Assembly: GCF_050699915.1 (NCBI RefSeq) | Contig: NZ_JBOHGA010000003.1 | Location: 1 to 64,000 of the forward strand | Direction: 5' to 3' | Source of the DNA: Actinophytocola sp050699915 | Lineage (GTDB): Bacteria; Actinomycetota; Actinomycetes; Mycobacteriales; Pseudonocardiaceae | Length of the DNA: 64,000 nt | Shown here: positions 8,496 through 17,118 of the stretch, piece after piece | How positions within the stretch are numbered: position 1 is the stretch's first letter | Layout of the letters: each line of letters begins with the position of its first letter | Made by a program: the position numbers and the translations under genes | Notes under the pieces: generated by a model | Database searches by the model: none | The model's input: only the letters and a program-made list of their open reading frames with translations | Told to the model about the DNA's origin: nothing

Positions 8496-9016
8496 TCGAA
8501 CGCGAGCCGCTCAACCGCACCACGAAGCAGCTCATCGAGGACGGCCGCGCCCGCCAAGACGCGCTGTCCAAAGTAGACGAGGTCCTCGAGCAGGTGACCG
8601 GAACCGCCCACGACCGCAAGAGAACCGTCGAGGTCACCGTCGACGGCCGCGGCCGGCTGGTGCGCCTCTGGCTCGCCCCGGACGCCGCCCGCTACGGCCC
8701 CGAGGGCCTGGGCCGGCTCATCGTCGAGGTCGCCCGGGTGGCGATGGACGACGCCACCCAGTCCGGCTACAACAAGGTCGCCCTCCTGCTCGGCGACAAC
8801 CTCACGTTCGCGTTGGAGCAGCTCTCCGGCCGCACGACTCCGGCTCGGCGGCAGAGCGACGGCGGCATCACCGCCGAGGAGTTCCAGGCCCGCCGCGACG
8901 AACGGTTGCGCCGGACGGCCGAGGAATCGGACGATGGCGGCGGTACGAACGGCGGCTACGACCCCGCTGATGAGCTCGCTTCCTTCGACCCATCGTCGCT
9001 ACGCTCCGACCGGTGA
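8492..9016 (+). CDS. YbaB/EbfC family protein, second copy
   Basis: 174 residues; ATG 8492 overlaps the preceding stop (ATGA). The core has the YbaB layout: N-terminal helix DALSKVDEVLEQVTG, strands RTVEVTVDGRGRLVRLWL, then the helix LGRLIVEVARVAMDDA. The C-terminal 60 residues are charged and probably disordered. Two adjacent divergent YbaB proteins after two ESX-like secreted proteins make a compact cassette, possibly acting as a heterodimeric chaperone (inference). No ESX ATPase or membrane component is visible here, so the secretion machine must be encoded elsewhere. Confidence 0.78.
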   Translation: MIEREPLNRTTKQLIEDGRARQDALSKVDEVLEQVTGTAHDRKRTVEVTVDGRGRLVRLWLAPDAARYGPEGLGRLIVEVARVAMDDATQSGYNKVALLLGDNLTFALEQLSGRTTPARRQSDGGITAEEFQARRDERLRRTAEESDDGGGTNGGYDPADELASFDPSSLRSDR

Positions 9017-9092
9017 TCCATCACGAGAACCGCACCAACTAGAGTGCCGACGTTCTGTGTGCCGATGGATTGCGTGACCAGGAGGTCCAGCA

Positions 9093-10370
9093 ATGTCTCA
9101 GGACATCGTCTCGATCGAGCTCGGCCTGCCCCAGGGCGACCTCGTCACGCTGTGGGCACCGCGCTGGCGAGAAGACGGTGAGGAGTGGGAGGCCTTCCTC
9201 GGCCACGAGGACGACCTGTACGCGTTTCCCGACGCCGCGCACCTGGCCGCGTTCGTGCGCACGGTCACCGAGCACGACCTGGCCGACCACCCCGCCTGGG
9301 ACGTGGTGCCGGAGCTCTCCGTGCCCGAGCTGCTGCCCGACGACTCGCACACCTACGACCTCGTCGGCGTGCCGGAGCTCGCCGCCGAGGAGCCGGACAC
9401 CTGGACCATCGGCGAGCTCGCCGACATCATCACGATCGTCCGCTCCCTCGCCGACGTGTGCGAGCTCGACGAGGTGCACGAGGTGCTGAACTCGGCGGCC
9501 GGGTTCTCGGTGCTCGAACAGGGCACGTTCCCGTTCACCGGCCGCGAGGGCGAGAAGCTGTGGACCGACCTCGCGGAGACCATCGCCGAGCGGTGGGACG
9601 AGGTGCTCGACGCCATCGACGAGGTGGTGTACGTGCCCGAGGTCGACAAGGTGACGCTCGACCAGACCACCGACGAGCTGGCCGCCTACCAGGCCGAGTC
9701 CGAGGAGGCGGAGAGCGCGCTCGACAGCGAGGACGCGGAGGACGTCGACGTCGACGCCGATGAGTCCGAAAAGGACACCGACGAGGACGAAGACGACGAG
9801 GACGACGAGCCGGTCGGCTTCTGGGGCGAGGTCGGCATCGACCCCATCAAGATCATCACGGCCGAGGGCGAGTACTACACGCTGCGCTGCTACCTCGACG
9901 ACGAACCGATCTTTCTCGGCACCGACGGCACGATCGCGGTCGCCAAGTCGACCCGCGTGCTCGCTCGGCACATCGCCCAGCACGGCGGCGCGGACAACGA
10001 CCTCGCCGAGGTGTCGACGTGGGAGCAGGTCTCGACCAAGGCCACCGACGGGACCCTCGAGATCGAGGTCGAGACCGACAACACCTACGTGCTCAACGGC
10101 CTGGCCGACGACATCGGGGACGGCCCGGACGCGGTCGACCCGGTGCAGCTGGACCTCGCCGTGGAGCTGCTCCGCGACACGGCGGACTGGGCGGACGACA
10201 AGAGCGTCGCCGAGGCTCTCGCGCAGTCGGAGAGCCTCGGCTGGCTGGTGTCGTTCGTGCTGCGGCCCGACCCGACGCGGATGGCGCCGAGCCCACCGTT
10301 CGACGCTGAGCGGGAGGCTTGGACGCGCCTCGTCGAGACGTTCGAGGGCCGCCTCGAGGTCAAGAAGTAG
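9093..10370 (+). CDS. Conserved acidic protein of unknown function
   Basis: 425 residues; ATG 9093 follows a good AGGAGG site (9080-9085), and a possible -10 TAGAGT lies at 9042-9047. No signal peptide or membrane segment. The N-terminal domain (about residues 1-190) and C-terminal domain (about 240-425) are joined by a very acidic linker (about residues 195-240) dominated by Asp and Glu. The C-terminal part resembles the N-terminal one in plan (entry strand EYYTLRCYLDDEPIFLGTDG, Ala-rich helices), hinting at an internal duplication. I do not recognise a catalytic motif. It converges with add, overlapping its 3' end by 11 bases. Confidence 0.8.
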   Translation: MSQDIVSIELGLPQGDLVTLWAPRWREDGEEWEAFLGHEDDLYAFPDAAHLAAFVRTVTEHDLADHPAWDVVPELSVPELLPDDSHTYDLVGVPELAAEEPDTWTIGELADIITIVRSLADVCELDEVHEVLNSAAGFSVLEQGTFPFTGREGEKLWTDLAETIAERWDEVLDAIDEVVYVPEVDKVTLDQTTDELAAYQAESEEAESALDSEDAEDVDVDADESEKDTDEDEDDEDDEPVGFWGEVGIDPIKIITAEGEYYTLRCYLDDEPIFLGTDGTIAVAKSTRVLARHIAQHGGADNDLAEVSTWEQVSTKATDGTLEIEVETDNTYVLNGLADDIGDGPDAVDPVQLDLAVELLRDTADWADDKSVAEALAQSESLGWLVSFVLRPDPTRMAPSPPFDAEREAWTRLVETFEGRLEVKK

Positions 10371-11469
10371 TGCTCGCCAACGCCGTGTAGCCGGGCTTGA
10401 TGATGTCGTTGATGATCGCCAGGCGCTCGTCGAAGCCGATGAACGCCGACTTCATCGCGTTGATCGTGAACCACCGCAGGTCCGCCCAGTCGTAACCGAA
10501 CGCGTCCACCAGCGCGGACATCTCCGACGACGGCGTGCAGCCCGACATCAGCCGGTTGTCGGTGTTGACCGTGACGCGGAAGCGCAGCTTGGTCAGCAGC
10601 CCGATCGGGTGCTCGGCGATCGAGGGCGCGGCGCCGGTCTGGATGTTGGAGGACGGGCACATCTCCAGCGGGATCCGGCGGTCCCGCACGTAGCTCGCCA
10701 ACCGTCCCAAGTGGATGGTCCCGTCGCCGTCGACCTTGATGTCGTCGACGATCCGCACGCCGTGGCCGAGGCGCTCGGCGCCGCAGTGCTGGATGGCCTC
10801 CCAGATGGACGGCAGGCCGAACGCCTCGCCGGCGTGGATGGTGAAGTGCGCGTTCTGCTGGCGCAGGTACTCGAACGCGTCGAGGTTGCGGGTGGGCGGG
10901 AAGCCCGCCTCCGGCCCGGCGATGTCGAAGCCGACGACGCCGGTGTCGCGGTGGCGCACGGCGAGCTCGGCGATCTCCAGCGAGCGGGCGTTCTGCCGCA
11001 TCGCGCACAGCAGCGTGCCGACCCGAATGCGTCTGCCCGCCTCGAGGGCGCGCCGCTCGCCGAGCCGGAAGCCCTCCTGCACGGCCTCGACGATCGTGTC
11101 GAGCGACAGCCCGTGCTCGCAGAACAGCTCCGGGGCGTAGCGCACCTCGGCGTAGACGACGCCGTCCGCGGCCAGGTCCTCCGCGCACTCGGCGGCGACC
11201 CGGACGAGGGCGTCGGTGGACTGCATGACCCCGCAGGTGTGCGCGAAGGTCTCGAGATAGCGGACCAGCGACCCGGAGTCGGCGGCACTGCGGAACCACG
11301 TGTCCAGCTCGCCGGCGTCGCTGGTGGGCAGGTCTCCGTAGCCGGCGGCATCGGCCAGCTCGACGACCGTGGCGGCCCGGAGACCACCATCCAGGTGATC
11401 ATGGAGAAGAACTTTGGGAGCGGTGCGCACGGCCTCCGGAGTCACCGGAACGGGGTTCGACGTCGACAT
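10360..11469 (-). CDS. add: Adenosine deaminase
   Basis: 369 residues. Converts adenosine and deoxyadenosine to inosine and deoxyinosine, releasing ammonia. Metal and catalytic motifs are visible: VLLHDHLDGG near the N-terminus (zinc His-x-His), TIHAGEAFG, ERLGHGVRI and VTVNTDNR (catalytic and zinc aspartates). ATG 11469 gives MSTSNPVPV; an in-frame upstream start at 11523 would add 18 unlikely residues. Together with deoA and cdd on the same strand it forms a nucleoside salvage group; the order add-deoA-cdd is also that of M. tuberculosis Rv3313c-Rv3315c (from memory). Here the coiled-coil gene is inserted between add and deoA. Confidence 0.95.
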   Translation of the reverse strand: MSTSNPVPVTPEAVRTAPKVLLHDHLDGGLRAATVVELADAAGYGDLPTSDAGELDTWFRSAADSGSLVRYLETFAHTCGVMQSTDALVRVAAECAEDLAADGVVYAEVRYAPELFCEHGLSLDTIVEAVQEGFRLGERRALEAGRRIRVGTLLCAMRQNARSLEIAELAVRHRDTGVVGFDIAGPEAGFPPTRNLDAFEYLRQQNAHFTIHAGEAFGLPSIWEAIQHCGAERLGHGVRIVDDIKVDGDGTIHLGRLASYVRDRRIPLEMCPSSNIQTGAAPSIAEHPIGLLTKLRFRVTVNTDNRLMSGCTPSSEMSALVDAFGYDWADLRWFTINAMKSAFIGFDERLAIINDIIKPGYTALASTTS

Positions 11470-11691
11470 GCTGCAACGGTACTCAACGAGGCATGCCACC
11501 CGATCGGGTAAGCGTAGGGCCACGTAAGGTCATGCCCGGTCGCGGCATTCGCGCTACGGCCATACTCCGAACGGCCCAACAGCTCGTGTCTGGGCCTGCA
11601 ACGAACTAACGGGTGGTGTATGGACGCGTTCTGGGAGTGGCTAGGCTCCCCTGCGTCGGCCCTGCCCCTCCCCACGACGAAGGTCACCTCC

Positions 11692-12831
11692 GTGAACGAG
11701 AACAACAACTCGACGGTGTCGTTCGACCGGATGCGCAACATGCTGGTGCGCGCGGCCGAGATCCGTGAGAGCGAACAGCAGCAGATCTTCGACACGCTGG
11801 ACGAGATCCACGCCAGGTTGTCCCCACTGGAATCCATCGGGTCCGTGCGCAAGCGGCTGTCCGAGATGCCTGACCGCACCGAGCTCACCGCGCTCGCCGC
11901 CCGCGTCGAGGACGCGCTCGGCAAGCTCGAGACCCAGGACGGCGCCATCGCGGCGCTGGCCAGGGCGGTCGAGGGCATCGTGGACAAGCTCGCGACGCCG
12001 TTCGCGCAGCTCGACGGCCGACTGGACGGGGTAGCCGGCCGGTTCGAGGGTGTCGCCGGACGGATGGACGGGCTGGAGGACAAGCTCGCCTCGATCCACC
12101 GGCGCATCGACGAGCTCGACGGTCACCTCGGCAAGCAGGACGGCAAGCTCGACGCGCTGCCCGGCAACGTCCACGGCCCGGTCCGCGAGCGGATCCAGCA
12201 GGCCGAGGTCACCCTGCGCACGCGCATCGACGAGGTCGACGGCGGCATCCGCGCCCACGTCGACTCGACGAAGGACTCGCTGCGCCAGTCCGTGGCCGAT
12301 GCGGCCAACGCCCTGCACAACAACGTCGACGAGAAGGCGACCGGCGTGCGCGGCGCGGTCGACGAGGCCCGCAAGTCGGTGCAGGACGCCGTCGAGGACA
12401 CGAAGACGACGGTCGACGGCACCGAGCGGCTCGAGTCGCTCGCCGCGCGCCTGGAGCAGGTGACCGGCCGGCTGGACGAGCTGACGACCCGACTCGACAC
12501 GGTCGAGGACGGATTCACCGAGAAGATCGGCCAGCTGGGCACGGCGATCACGGACAGTCTCACCAAGGTCGAAGGCACCCTCGACAACCAGCCGGACAAC
12601 GACCAGCTGGCGACGATGGTCCGCAAGAGCAACGAGGAGTCCGAGCGCCGCATCGGTGGCCACCTCGACGAGGCGATGGCCACCTTCGCGGAGCTGATGA
12701 TGGGCGGCGGCGCCCCGCAGCCCCGCCCGCCGGCGACCCTGCCGCGGCAGACGTCCCGCCGCCGCAACGGCAAGCCCACGAAGAACACGCGGACCGAGGA
12801 GACCGAGGAAGCCGACTCCTCGAACAGCTGA
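11692..12831 (+). CDS. Long coiled-coil protein, function unknown
   Basis: 379 residues from GTG 11692, which has GAAGG seven bases upstream and a TAGGCT -10 hexamer at 11642-11647. An in-frame ATG at 11620 would place the promoter inside the gene, so the shorter start is preferred with moderate certainty. The protein is almost entirely charged heptads (LDGRLDGVAGRFEGVAG, LEQVTGRLDELTTRLDTVE) with Lys/Arg/Glu-rich ends. It has no signal peptide or membrane segment. The design resembles apolipoprotein-like or tropomyosin-like bacterial coiled coils. Its function is unknown; a cytoskeletal or spacer role is possible. A strong terminator follows directly. Confidence 0.8.
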   Translation: MNENNNSTVSFDRMRNMLVRAAEIRESEQQQIFDTLDEIHARLSPLESIGSVRKRLSEMPDRTELTALAARVEDALGKLETQDGAIAALARAVEGIVDKLATPFAQLDGRLDGVAGRFEGVAGRMDGLEDKLASIHRRIDELDGHLGKQDGKLDALPGNVHGPVRERIQQAEVTLRTRIDEVDGGIRAHVDSTKDSLRQSVADAANALHNNVDEKATGVRGAVDEARKSVQDAVEDTKTTVDGTERLESLAARLEQVTGRLDELTTRLDTVEDGFTEKIGQLGTAITDSLTKVEGTLDNQPDNDQLATMVRKSNEESERRIGGHLDEAMATFAELMMGGGAPQPRPPATLPRQTSRRRNGKPTKNTRTEETEEADSSNS

Positions 12832-12842
12832 CCCAACACGCG

Positions 12843-12876
12843 AACGGCCCCCACCTCCTAGCCGGTGGGGGCCGTT
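12843..12876 (+). terminator. Intrinsic terminator after the coiled-coil gene
   Basis: Perfect 13-bp inverted repeat (arms AACGGCCCCCACC and GGTGGGGGCCGTT) with an 8-base loop, 11 bases after the stop codon. There is no long T run, as is common in high-GC actinobacteria. It can also act for transcription arriving from the other side. Confidence 0.8.
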
Positions 12877-13054
12877 CCGTGTCCAGTCACCGATTCGGCC
12901 CGACCACAGCATCGCCGGGCATCGACTCAGCGATCGCACGACGAAGGACGTTGATCAACGCGCCCACAGCGGCGGGCGACGCCGCCCGGTCGTCCGGCTG
13001 GGTCTGCGAGTCAGGGTCGGCGTGCTGGCGTGGTTTGGCGCGGCCGTTCCGTGT

Positions 13055-14341
13055 CTAGCGCGCGCCGTGGATCGTCTCCACCACCAGCGGGGTGGGCTCC
13101 GGCGCCGAGTCGGCGATGTCGACCGCGTCCGCCAACGCCTCCACCGCTCCCGCGACCGCGTCCGGGGTGTCGGTCCGCAGCTCGAACAGCGGCGCCCCGG
13201 CGTCGACCCGCTCCCCGGGCTTGGCCAGGCACACGACTCCGGCGCCCGCCTGCACCGGGTCCTCCTTGCGCGCCCGCCCGGCGCCCAGCCGCCACGCCGC
13301 GATCCCGACCGAGCGCGCGTCCAGCCGCGCCACCACACCCGCTCGCGGCGCTGGCACCACGTGCACGTGCGCCGGCGTCGGCAGCGCGGCGTCCGGGTCG
13401 CCGTCCTGTGCGGCGATCATCGCGCGCCACGTCTCGTACGCCTGGCCCGACGCGAGCACCGCGGCGGGGTCGGCCGGCACCCCGGCCAGCGACAGCATCT
13501 CCGCCGCCAGCGCCACGGTCAGCTCCACCACGTCCGGCGGCCCGCCGCCGCGCAGCACCTCGACCGACTCGGCGACCTCGACGGCGTTCCCGACCGCCCG
13601 GCCCAGTGGCGTCGACATGTCCGTCAGCAAGGCGGTCACCCGCAGCCCGTGCTCGTCGCCGATGGCGACCAGCGCGGACGCCAGCTCGCGCGCCTCGGAG
13701 AGCGTGCGCATGAACGCCCCGGAGCCGACCTTCACGTCCAGCACGAGCGCGCCGGCTCCCTCGGCGATCTTCTTCGACATGATCGACGAGGCGATCAGCG
13801 GCACGCACTCCACGGTCGCCGTCACGTCGCGCAGCGCGTAGAGCTTGCGGTCCGCGGGCGCCAGGCCGACCGTCGGCGCGCACACGACCACGCCCACGGA
13901 CGCGAGCTGGTCCCGGATCTCCGCGGTCGACAGGGCCGCGCGCCATCCGGGGATCGACTCCAGCTTGTCCAGCGTGCCGCCGGTGTGTCCGAGCCCGCGC
14001 CCGGACAGCTGCGGCACCGCGGCGCCGCACGCGGCCACCAGCGGCGCCAGCGGCAGCGTGATCTTGTCGCCGACCCCGCCGGTGGAGTGCTTGTCGACGG
14101 TCGGCCGGCCGGTGGGCCAGGTGAGCCGCTCCCCGGAGTCGATCATCGCCCGCGTCCAGCGGGCCGTCTCCGCGGCGGTCATCCCGCGCAGGAAGATCGC
14201 CATGGCGAGCGCGGACATCTGCTCGTCGGCGACGTCGCCGCGGGTGTAGGCGTCTACCACCCAGTCGATCTGCTCGTCGGACAGCACGCCGCCGTCCCGC
14301 TTCGCCCGGATGACGTCGACGGCCGAGTGGGTCGTCGTCAC
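13055..14341 (-). CDS. deoA: Thymidine phosphorylase
   Basis: 428 residues. Phosphorolysis of thymidine and deoxyuridine to the base and 2-deoxyribose 1-phosphate. The family signature is present: VDKHSTGGVGDK (phosphate-binding), SGRGLGHTGGTLDKLES, and the SIMSKKIAEG / LVLDVKVGSGAF segments. Length is typical for bacterial pyrimidine nucleoside phosphorylases. The start ATG 14341 overlaps the cdd stop by four bases, so the two are translationally coupled. It is the last gene of the BMP-ABC-cdd-deoA operon; after phosphopentomutase (not in this window) its sugar product would feed DeoC. Confidence 0.95.
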   Translation of the reverse strand: MTTTHSAVDVIRAKRDGGVLSDEQIDWVVDAYTRGDVADEQMSALAMAIFLRGMTAAETARWTRAMIDSGERLTWPTGRPTVDKHSTGGVGDKITLPLAPLVAACGAAVPQLSGRGLGHTGGTLDKLESIPGWRAALSTAEIRDQLASVGVVVCAPTVGLAPADRKLYALRDVTATVECVPLIASSIMSKKIAEGAGALVLDVKVGSGAFMRTLSEARELASALVAIGDEHGLRVTALLTDMSTPLGRAVGNAVEVAESVEVLRGGGPPDVVELTVALAAEMLSLAGVPADPAAVLASGQAYETWRAMIAAQDGDPDAALPTPAHVHVVPAPRAGVVARLDARSVGIAAWRLGAGRARKEDPVQAGAGVVCLAKPGERVDAGAPLFELRTDTPDAVAGAVEALADAVDIADSAPEPTPLVVETIHGAR

Positions 14342-14736
14342 GGGAGGTCGTCCGGCCCGAAGGCGTGCGGCAGCACGTCACGCATGGCCATCGGGCCGGC
14401 GGGCGTGTCCAGCAGGCACTCCGGTCCGCCCAGCTCGTAGAGCACCTGGCGGCACCGCCCGCACGGCATCAGCAGCTCACCCGCGCCGCTGCGGCAGGCC
14501 ACCGCGACGAACCGGCCGCCGCCGGTCAGCCGCAGCTGGCCCGCCATCGTGCACTCGGCGCACAGCCCGAGCCCGTACGAGGCGTTCTCCACGTTGCAGC
14601 CGACGACCACCCGGCCGTCATCGGCCACCGCGGCCGCACCGACCGCCAGCCCGGAGTACGGGCAGTAGGCCTGCGCGGCCGCCTCGACCGCCGCCGTGCG
14701 TAGTTTGTCCCAGTCCACAGAGGCCAGGCTAGTCAC
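14338..14736 (-). CDS. cdd: Cytidine deaminase
   Basis: 132 residues, the usual size of tetrameric cytidine deaminases. Converts cytidine and deoxycytidine to uridine and deoxyuridine. Zinc ligands are Cys59 in the CAE motif (Glu61 is the proton shuttle) and Cys92/Cys95 in PCGRC. It overlaps the upstream permease gene by 8 bases and deoA by 4, so translation of all three is coupled. Imported deoxycytidine would be deaminated here and then split by DeoA. Confidence 0.95.
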   Translation of the reverse strand: MTSLASVDWDKLRTAAVEAAAQAYCPYSGLAVGAAAVADDGRVVVGCNVENASYGLGLCAECTMAGQLRLTGGGRFVAVACRSGAGELLMPCGRCRQVLYELGGPECLLDTPAGPMAMRDVLPHAFGPDDLP

Positions 14737-16012
14737 CCTCGCCCCGCCGGTACGGCATGCCGTTCGCGGCGGGTGGTCGCAACCGCTGCGCGGCGAGTGC
14801 CAGCACGACGAGCGTGATGATGTGCGGCGTGTACGGCAGGAACTCGGTCGGCAGCTCGTCGGTGGCGTAGTACAGCGCGTACACGGCCACCGCGCCGACC
14901 GCGGCGAACAAAGCCACGTTCCAGCGCCGCTTGAACAGCTGCCAGATCACCAGCAGCCCGGCCACGATCACCGCCGCGTACAGCAGCGCGTGCACGGTCT
15001 CCGGGCCCGACGACAGGCGCAGGCCGTCCGAGTAGCCGAACAGCGTCGCGCCGGCGAGCGTGCCCCCCGGCCGCCAGTTGCCGAAGATCATCGCGGCGAG
15101 ACCGATGAACCCGCGGTTGGCCGTCTGCCCCTCGGAGTAGATCGACGGGCTGGAGCCGAGCACGAGCGCCGCGCCACCGATGCCGGCCAGCGCGCCTGAC
15201 ACCACCACGGCGATGTACTTGTGCAGGTAGACGTTCACGCCGAGGGACTCGGACGCGATCGGGTTCTCCCCGCAGGAGCGCAGCCGCAGGCCGAACCGCG
15301 AGCGCCACAGCACGAAGTAGGTCGCGATCACCAGCAGGATCGACAGCAGCAGCACCGGCGACACCCGCGTCACCAGGCCGCGCACCAGCCCGGCCACGTC
15401 CGAGATGACCACCCGCTGTTCGGCCTCCAGCTCGCCGAGCCAGTCGGACAACCCTGGCGCGGAGAACGTCTCGAACTGCTCGATCGGCGGCGAGTCGCGC
15501 GGGTTGCTGGACAGCGGCTCGAAGATCAGCGTCGACAGGTACTTGGTGACGCCGGCGCCGAGCAGGTTGATCGCGACACCGGACACGATGTGGTTGACGC
15601 CGAAGGTGACCGTCGCGACCGCGTGCAGCAGGCCGCCGAGGGCGCCGAAGGCCGCGCCGCACAGCACCGCCAGCCAGGGACCGCCGTTCAGGCCGCCCCA
15701 CGCGGCGCCCCAGGTGCCGAGGATCATCATGCCCTCGAGCCCAATGTTGATCATGCCCGAGCGTTCGGACCAGATGCCGCCGAGACCACAGAGCAGGATC
15801 GGCAGCCCGAGGGTCACCGTGTTCTGCATCGTCGAGGACGAGGTCAGCGCGGGCTCGCCGGTCAGGTAGGAGGTCGCGGCGAGCACACCCACCACGGAGA
15901 CGACGCCGATCATGAAGATCGCCCAGCCCGGCATGACCCGGCGTCGCGGCGGCGTGGGCATCAGCATCGCGCCCCCGCCGGGCGCGCTCGTCTGCACGTC
16001 GACCATGCTCAT
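14729..16012 (-). CDS. Nucleoside ABC transporter permease 2
   Basis: 427 residues with about ten hydrophobic segments, including SGMINIGLEGMMILG, the conserved motif of the YufQ/NupQ-like permeases that work with BMP-type binding proteins. Start ATG 16012 overlaps the stop of the other permease (ATGA). It forms the membrane channel with the neighbouring permease, driven by the two-domain ATPase upstream. The extended N-terminus (about 25 residues, Gly/Pro-rich) is cytoplasmic. Nucleoside specificity is inferred from the co-transcribed cdd and deoA. Confidence 0.92.
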   Translation of the reverse strand: MSMVDVQTSAPGGGAMLMPTPPRRRVMPGWAIFMIGVVSVVGVLAATSYLTGEPALTSSSTMQNTVTLGLPILLCGLGGIWSERSGMINIGLEGMMILGTWGAAWGGLNGGPWLAVLCGAAFGALGGLLHAVATVTFGVNHIVSGVAINLLGAGVTKYLSTLIFEPLSSNPRDSPPIEQFETFSAPGLSDWLGELEAEQRVVISDVAGLVRGLVTRVSPVLLLSILLVIATYFVLWRSRFGLRLRSCGENPIASESLGVNVYLHKYIAVVVSGALAGIGGAALVLGSSPSIYSEGQTANRGFIGLAAMIFGNWRPGGTLAGATLFGYSDGLRLSSGPETVHALLYAAVIVAGLLVIWQLFKRRWNVALFAAVGAVAVYALYYATDELPTEFLPYTPHIITLVVLALAAQRLRPPAANGMPYRRGEGD

Positions 16013-17118
16013 TTCGAGGCCTCCCGCTCGGGCTCGGCGCTGGGATCGGCGGGTTCTGCGGTACCCAGTGCCCGCCCGACCCGGCGTTGCTCGGCCGCCT
16101 GGTCGAACCGCTTGACCACCTCGTACGCGATGACCACGGACAGCACGATCGAGCCCTGCATGATCGTCGCGATCTCGCGCGGCACGCCGACGCTGTCCAG
16201 CGCACCCTTGGACTTCTCGAGGAACGCCCACAGCAGCGCGCCGAACGCGATGCCGAGCGGATGGTTGCGGCCGAGCAGCGCGATGCCGAGTCCGGCGAAC
16301 CCGTACCCGGCGGCGAAGTTCAGCGTGTACGCGTGGTCGCGGCCGAGGATCTCCGGCATGCCGACCAGCCCGGCCACCGCGCCGGACGCCAGCAGCGAGA
16401 TCACGATCATCCGCTTCGCGTCGACCCCGCCCGCCGACGCGGCGGTCGGCGAGAGCCCGGAGGCCTTGAGCTCGAAGCCGAACCGGGTCCGGTTCATGGT
16501 CATGCCGTAGATGGCCGCGGCCACCACGGCCAGGAAGACCAGCCCGAACATCGTGCCGCGGTCCCCGAACTCGATGCCCGGCACCAGTCCGGAGTCCGCG
16601 ATCGGCTCGGTGGAGACGTTGTTGCCGATCAGGATGCCGAACTGGTCGCGCCGGATCAGGTAGGCCGCGAGCCCGAACGCGATCGCGTTCATCATGATCG
16701 TGGAGAGCACCTCGTGCACCCCGCGCGTCACCTTCAGGATGGCCGGCAGCAGCGCCCACAGCGCGCCGGCGATCATGGCGACGATCAGGATGACGATCCA
16801 GTGCAGCACCGGCGGCAGTACCAGCGCGCTGCCGACGATCGCCGCGACCAGCGCGCCGATCCGGTACTGGCCCTCGATCCCGATGTTCAGCAGGTTCATT
16901 TGGAAGCCGATGGCGGCGGCCAGCGCGGCCAGCATGTAGATGGCCGTGCTGTTGACGATGTCGACCGCGACCTGTCCCTCGCCGACCTGGCCGACCATCG
17001 CGCCGAGCGCGTCGAACGGGTTCGCCCCGGAGAGCAGCAGGATGACGCCGCACAGCAGCGCCGAGGCGGCGATCGCGAGCGCGGGTGCCAGCAGCGACGA
17101 CCGCAGCTTAGCGATCAC
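16009..17118 (-). CDS. Nucleoside ABC transporter permease 1
   Basis: 369 residues, a multi-pass membrane protein with the LNIGIEGQYRIGA motif of the branched-chain/ribose-type permease family used by BMP nucleoside importers. Start GTG 17118 overlaps the ATPase stop (GTGA), so the much longer open frame upstream is ignored. It pairs with the second permease gene. The hydrophilic C-terminal tail (RRVGRALGTAEPADPSAEPEREASK) is unusual in being long and charged, as is the tail of the ATPase. Confidence 0.92.
   Translation of the reverse strand: MIAKLRSSLLAPALAIAASALLCGVILLLSGANPFDALGAMVGQVGEGQVAVDIVNSTAIYMLAALAAAIGFQMNLLNIGIEGQYRIGALVAAIVGSALVLPPVLHWIVILIVAMIAGALWALLPAILKVTRGVHEVLSTIMMNAIAFGLAAYLIRRDQFGILIGNNVSTEPIADSGLVPGIEFGDRGTMFGLVFLAVVAAAIYGMTMNRTRFGFELKASGLSPTAASAGGVDAKRMIVISLLASGAVAGLVGMPEILGRDHAYTLNFAAGYGFAGLGIALLGRNHPLGIAFGALLWAFLEKSKGALDSVGVPREIATIMQGSIVLSVVIAYEVVKRFDQAAEQRRVGRALGTAEPADPSAEPEREASK

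Noticed and set aside
15221..16510. 429-codon plus-strand frame over the permease genes
   Set aside because: Gln/Arg/His-rich antisense shadow of the permeases.
14729..17053. 774-codon open frame read as one protein
   Set aside because: Only the last 427 residues are a permease; the upstream part is a shadow of the other permease gene. The real start is ATG 16012.
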